From positions 372,001 to 436,000 of the forward strand of contig NZ_RJJQ01000001.1 in the NCBI RefSeq assembly GCF_003724155.1: a stretch of 64,000 nt of DNA. Reading direction: 5' to 3'. Shown piece after piece: positions 61,193-64,000 of the stretch. The DNA comes from Flexivirga caeni. Lineage in GTDB: Bacteria; Actinomycetota; Actinomycetes; Actinomycetales; Dermatophilaceae. The position numbers and the translations under genes are program-made. Within the stretch, counting starts at the first letter, position 1. Each line of letters begins with the position of its first letter. The notes below the pieces were generated by a model that saw only the letters and a list, made by a program, of their open reading frames with translations, had not been told where the DNA came from and ran no database searches.

Positions 61193-62390
61193 ACGCCTCG
61201 CGCAGGCTCAGCTTGCGCGAGGTCTGCAGCAGCGCGCGCCGATACATGCGTTCAGCCACCCGCAGGATCGCGTGGGCCCCGGCAAGCGCAATCACCAGGG
61301 ATACCAACGGTTCCCACCAGGTGGCGTGTCCGGTCAGCACACGTGCGGGCATCGCGATGGTGGAGAAGACCGGCACGAAGGAGAGCACGGCCTGCGCGGT
61401 GCCCGTGACGAAGATGCCGCCGAAGAAGACGATCGCCACGAGCGCCGTCATCGGCGCCGATGTCGACTGCACGTCCTCCGACCGGGTCGCGAGCGCGCCG
61501 ACGACCGCCCAGAGCGCCGCCAGCGCCAGGAAGCCGACCAGGAAGAACGGCACGAACCAGCCGATGCCGCCGGCCAGCTGGCCGAGCAGACTGCTATTGC
61601 CGGTGACCAGCAGCCCGCCGACGCCGACCAGCGCAAGCAGCACCACCTGCGCCATGGCCAGCACGGTGTTGCCGACGATCTTGCCGATCAGCAGCTGCCG
61701 CAACGGGATTGCCGCGGCAATGATCTCCACGATGCGGTTCTGCTTCTCCTCGACGACGCTGTTGGCGATCGCCATACCGAAGAGCAAGGCCGCCAGATAG
61801 AAGAGCATGCCGAAGACGACTCCGCCGATGCGCGCCGCCTTCACGTCGTGCCCGTTCGGCTGCAGCAGGCCGTAGGGCAAGTGAGCGCCACGCTGCAGGG
61901 CCGGCAGTGAGGTCCCGGCCGCAGCGGCGTTGCGTCGCACGGCATCCTCCTGCACGGCCTGCCCCAGATACGTCGCGAGCTGGGCGTCACGGTCGGACTT
62001 CGACACCAGCCGCCAGCCGTCGCCGGCGCGCAGCAGGCCCGCGTCGGCCTTCCCCGAGATCACCTCGGCTTCAACGTTTGCCGGTGAATTTGCCGGCACA
62101 GGAACGAGTTTCAGCTTGGCGTCGGCCGCTTGCGCCATACTCGACGCAGAGGTGACGACAGCAGTCGCGGCCGGGCCCTGGACGGCGATCTTCTTGGTCG
62201 ACGTGTGCCCGGAGAAGGCGAATTGGATGCCGAGCACTGCCATCACCAGGACCAGCATCAGCGCGGTCGACACCAGGAAATTGCGATCGCGCAGCTTGAC
62301 CCTGATCTCACGCGCGGCGACCAGCCGCCATACCGAGCCGGTGGAGTCAGCGGCAGTGCGGGCCGGAGCAGCCAGGTCGTGGGCGGTCAT
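61155..62390 (-). CDS. ABC-2 type exporter permease (NatB-like)
   Basis: 411 residues: TM helix at 36-58, a large extracytoplasmic loop (about 60-190), then five TM helices (about 195-380) including VVEEKQNRIVEII, a conserved ABC-2 membrane signature. It exports sodium, drugs or lipids together with the ATPase, whose gene overlaps by 4 nt. ATG 62390. The C-terminus overlaps the convergent tetR by 38 nt. Confidence 0.88.
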   Translation of the reverse strand: MTAHDLAAPARTAADSTGSVWRLVAAREIRVKLRDRNFLVSTALMLVLVMAVLGIQFAFSGHTSTKKIAVQGPAATAVVTSASSMAQAADAKLKLVPVPANSPANVEAEVISGKADAGLLRAGDGWRLVSKSDRDAQLATYLGQAVQEDAVRRNAAAAGTSLPALQRGAHLPYGLLQPNGHDVKAARIGGVVFGMLFYLAALLFGMAIANSVVEEKQNRIVEIIAAAIPLRQLLIGKIVGNTVLAMAQVVLLALVGVGGLLVTGNSSLLGQLAGGIGWFVPFFLVGFLALAALWAVVGALATRSEDVQSTSAPMTALVAIVFFGGIFVTGTAQAVLSFVPVFSTIAMPARVLTGHATWWEPLVSLVIALAGAHAILRVAERMYRRALLQTSRKLSLREAFTGRDAEQPSRG

Positions 62391-63268
62391 CGGGTCACCT
62401 CGCGGTAGATGTCGGCGACGGAGGGCACGAGTTCGGCGAGTTCACGCACCGAGCCGCGTCGCATCGCTTCGGTGAGCAGCCGGTCGGTGTCGGCTTCGGA
62501 CGCCAACTGCACGATGGCTGTGTTGCCGGACACGTCGATGGCCTGCAACCAGTCCAGGTCCCGGACCCAGCCGACATCGGTGCCGGCGACCAGCCGGTGG
62601 CGGATCGTTCCGCTGCGGCGGAGCTGCTCCGCGTCGCCGTCCGCAACCACCCGGCCGCGCGCGAGGATCACGATGCGATCGCAGAGCCGCTCGACCAGGT
62701 CGAGCTGGTGGGAGGAGAAGAGCACCGGGACACCGGCCGCGGTGAACTCCCGCAGCAGCACGACCATGTCGTCCACGGCAGCCGGATCGAGCCCGGAGAA
62801 CGGCTCGTCGAGGATGAGCATCGTCGGCCGGGAGATCACCGCGGCAATGATCTGGACGCGCTGCTGATTGCCCAGCGACAAGGTCTCCAGCTTGTCCTTC
62901 GCCCGCTCGGCGAGGCTGAAGCGGGACAGCAGCTCGTGCGCTCGATCACGTGCCTCCGGCCGCGAAACCCCGTGCAGTTGCGCGAGATAGGCAAGTTGCT
63001 CCACGATCGACTGCTTCGGATAGAGACCGCGCTCCTCGGGCATGTAGCCGAAATCGCGGCGGTCGCTTGCGGTGAGTTCCTGCCCCTCCCACCGCATCGA
63101 GCCGGAGCTTTGCGCGAGCACGCCCATGATCATCCGCATGATGGTCGTCTTGCCGGCGCCGTTGCCTCCGACAAACCCGACCAGGTGCCCGTCCGGCACC
63201 TCGAAGCTCACCTCGTCGACCGCCAGGGCATCGCCGAAGCACCGGGTGAGTTGCTCGACCTGCAGCAT
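62387..63268 (-). CDS. ABC exporter ATPase (NatA-like)
   Basis: 293 residues. Walker A GGNGAGKTTI at 34-43, Q-loop region GYMPEERGLY, signature LSLGNQQRVQ, Walker B LILDEPFSGLDP and the switch SSHQLDLVE. The C-terminal 80 residues form the DUF4162-type domain seen in NatA/Cu-transport-like ATPases. It forms an operon with the permease (ATGA overlap). AGGAGG is 6-8 nt before ATG 63268. Confidence 0.93.
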   Translation of the reverse strand: MLQVEQLTRCFGDALAVDEVSFEVPDGHLVGFVGGNGAGKTTIMRMIMGVLAQSSGSMRWEGQELTASDRRDFGYMPEERGLYPKQSIVEQLAYLAQLHGVSRPEARDRAHELLSRFSLAERAKDKLETLSLGNQQRVQIIAAVISRPTMLILDEPFSGLDPAAVDDMVVLLREFTAAGVPVLFSSHQLDLVERLCDRIVILARGRVVADGDAEQLRRSGTIRHRLVAGTDVGWVRDLDWLQAIDVSGNTAIVQLASEADTDRLLTEAMRRGSVRELAELVPSVADIYREVTR

Positions 63269-63392
63269 CAGCAGCCTCCTTCCGTCGCACCGTCCCTGAC
63301 GTGCCCCACGGTATGGCGCAGGCTGTGCCCACCGGATCCGGCGCGCGGCGGAGTTTCGGTGTCCGGCAGCTCATCCGTCGTGGGACGGAGAT

Positions 63393-63466
63393 CGTGAGTG
63401 ACGGCGGCTTCGCCGAGTGACGGTGTGATTTCGGCGTCACTCGGCGAGGAAGCCGTCATTCGCGAG
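63393..63466. repeat. Long palindrome, family B copy 2
   Basis: Arms of about 35 bp (63393-63428 and 63431-63466) with units GAGTGACGGC, CGCCGAGTGACGG and, inverted, CCGTCATTCGCG and CGTCACTCGGCG. It shares the unit sequence GCGAGGAAGCCGTCA with 55001-55074. It lies between the end of serS and the start of the ABC operon, both on the minus strand. Confidence 0.83.
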
Positions 63467-63502
63467 ATGGGGGCGACGACCGGGCGGGGAAGCGCGCTCA
63501 GG

Positions 63503-64000
63503 TCACGCGGGGCGTATGACGTCCGTGCCCAGGAACGGCTGCAGCGCCCGCGGCACGCGCACAGAGCCGTCGGCCTGCTGGTGATTTTCCAGCAGCGCGA
63601 CGATCGGGCGGGTGTCGGTGAGCATCGTGCCGTTCAGCGTCGCGACGAACGAGGTCTTGCCGTCGTCCCCACGCTGGCGGATGTTCAGCCGGCGCGCCTG
63701 GTACGTCGTGCAGTTCGAGGTCGAGGTCAGCTCGCGGTATTTCCCCTGCGTCGGCACCCACGCCTCACAGTCAAACTTGCGCGCGGCCGAGCCGCCGAGG
63801 TCACCGGCGGCGACGTCGATCACCCGGTAGGGCAACTCGAGACCGTCCAGCAGGCGGCGCTCGATGCGCAGCAGGTTCTGGTGCTCGGCGACCGCTTCCT
63901 CCGGCGTGCAGTAGATGAACATCTCGGTCTTGGTGAACTGATGGACCCGGAAGATGCCACGGGTGTCCTTGCCGTAGGAACCTGCCTCACGGCGGTAACA
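63503..64000 (-). CDS. serS: Seryl-tRNA synthetase, C-terminal part (5' end outside window)
   Basis: 165 codons are visible, open to the right edge. Class II motif 2 region [21 protein letters not shown] and KTEMFIYC, then the active-site part [23 protein letters not shown] and motif 3 [19 protein letters not shown]. It charges tRNA-Ser (and tRNA-Sec where present). The last codons DVIRPA use the rare ATA isoleucine within GTCATAC. Confidence 0.96.
   Translation of the reverse strand, partial: CYRREAGSYGKDTRGIFRVHQFTKTEMFIYCTPEEAVAEHQNLLRIERRLLDGLELPYRVIDVAAGDLGGSAARKFDCEAWVPTQGKYRELTSTSNCTTYQARRLNIRQRGDDGKTSFVATLNGTMLTDTRPIVALLENHQQADGSVRVPRALQPFLGTDVIRPA

Larger units (their letters stand above)
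1..64000. repeat. Dispersed highly iterated heptamer GTATGNC / GNCATAC
   Basis: By hand I counted at least 125 copies of GTATGNC on either strand, in roughly equal orientations, among about 135 GTATG/CATAC pentamers in total. At about 67% GC, chance predicts roughly 20 heptamers and about 60 pentamers. Examples start near 209, 335, 1234, 2209, 4741, 12661, 20811, 32768, 39391, 48065 and 63513. Copies lie in genes of both strands, in intergenic DNA and on start codons. None lies inside the IS element. The function is unknown to me; candidates are a protein-binding or methylation site, a recombination hotspot or an uptake-type sequence. Counts are manual and may be off by a few per cent. Confidence 0.85.

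Noticed and set aside
1-64000. GTATGNC as a restriction target
   Set aside because: Restriction sites are usually avoided, not enriched six-fold, and the motif is asymmetric with a single degenerate base.
1-64000. GTATGNC as a Chi- or KOPS-like polar signal
   Set aside because: Both orientations are equally frequent throughout the window, whereas those signals are strand-biased relative to replication. A window spanning the origin or terminus could still mislead.

Overview
The window is a high-GC (about two-thirds G+C), gene-dense actinobacterial chromosome segment. Two mycothiol-type maleylpyruvate-isomerase-family enzymes, a FadE5-like acyl-CoA dehydrogenase, SigE-type ECF sigma, CsoR and DivIVA-domain proteins all point to Actinomycetota. 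I infer Micrococcales (Dermacoccaceae or Intrasporangiaceae-like), but no rRNA is present to settle it. There are no tRNA, rRNA or CRISPR loci. Apart from one IS element and the gene remnants beside it, no gene-free stretch reaches 300 bp.

Layout. 0-8.4 kb: end of an acyl-CoA dehydrogenase gene, then aroQ, an NHL/thioredoxin protein, a LysE exporter, a nitrilase and a CopD-CtaG copper membrane protein. 8.4-17.1 kb: mycothiol-type enzymes, a MarR/DHA2-exporter operon with a readable promoter and operator, and a FadR-type regulator divergent from a one-piece FAD/Fe-S 2-hydroxyacid dehydrogenase. 17.1-22.1 kb: 2-oxoacid dehydrogenase operon (E1alpha-E1beta-E2) and an aminotransferase. 22.2-27.5 kb: a small holin-like membrane protein, a GNAT-NUDIX fusion and an envelope group (LPVTG-ending secreted protein, S53 peptidase, L,D-transpeptidase). 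27.7-31.6 kb: a scar where an IS3-family element separates a truncated lipoprotein gene from a truncated RHS gene, next to a LysR fragment. 31.8-37.6 kb: paaI-paaK, DivIVA-repeat protein, galE, an orphan MbtH-like protein and a secreted tripeptidyl-peptidase-like hydrolase. 37.6-47.6 kb: argS, tandem paralogous lipoproteins, TetR/MMPL, a two-component system and a Q/Y/G-rich membrane protein. 47.7-53.4 kb: galTK, LMW phosphatase, VOC protein and purB. 53.4-64 kb: ECF sigma with membrane partner, csoR-copZ, VOC protein, TrmH/SpoU methyltransferase, HAD phosphatase, MFS/SDR/TetR efflux cluster, ABC-2 exporter and the 3' end of serS.

The strongest unexplained signal is at the DNA level. The heptamer GTATGNC (reverse GNCATAC) occurs at least 125 times by hand count, about two per kb on both strands. 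Roughly 93% of all GTATG pentamers in the window have this exact form. It is kept inside genes through rare codons (ATA, TCA, GCA) and sits on about ten start codons. Three families of long hairpin repeats, two of them with two copies each, occupy intergenic regions, several exactly between the stop codons of convergent genes. The IS/RHS/lipoprotein junction looks like an IS-mediated deletion, and the RHS leader carries a one-base shift at a G5 tract.
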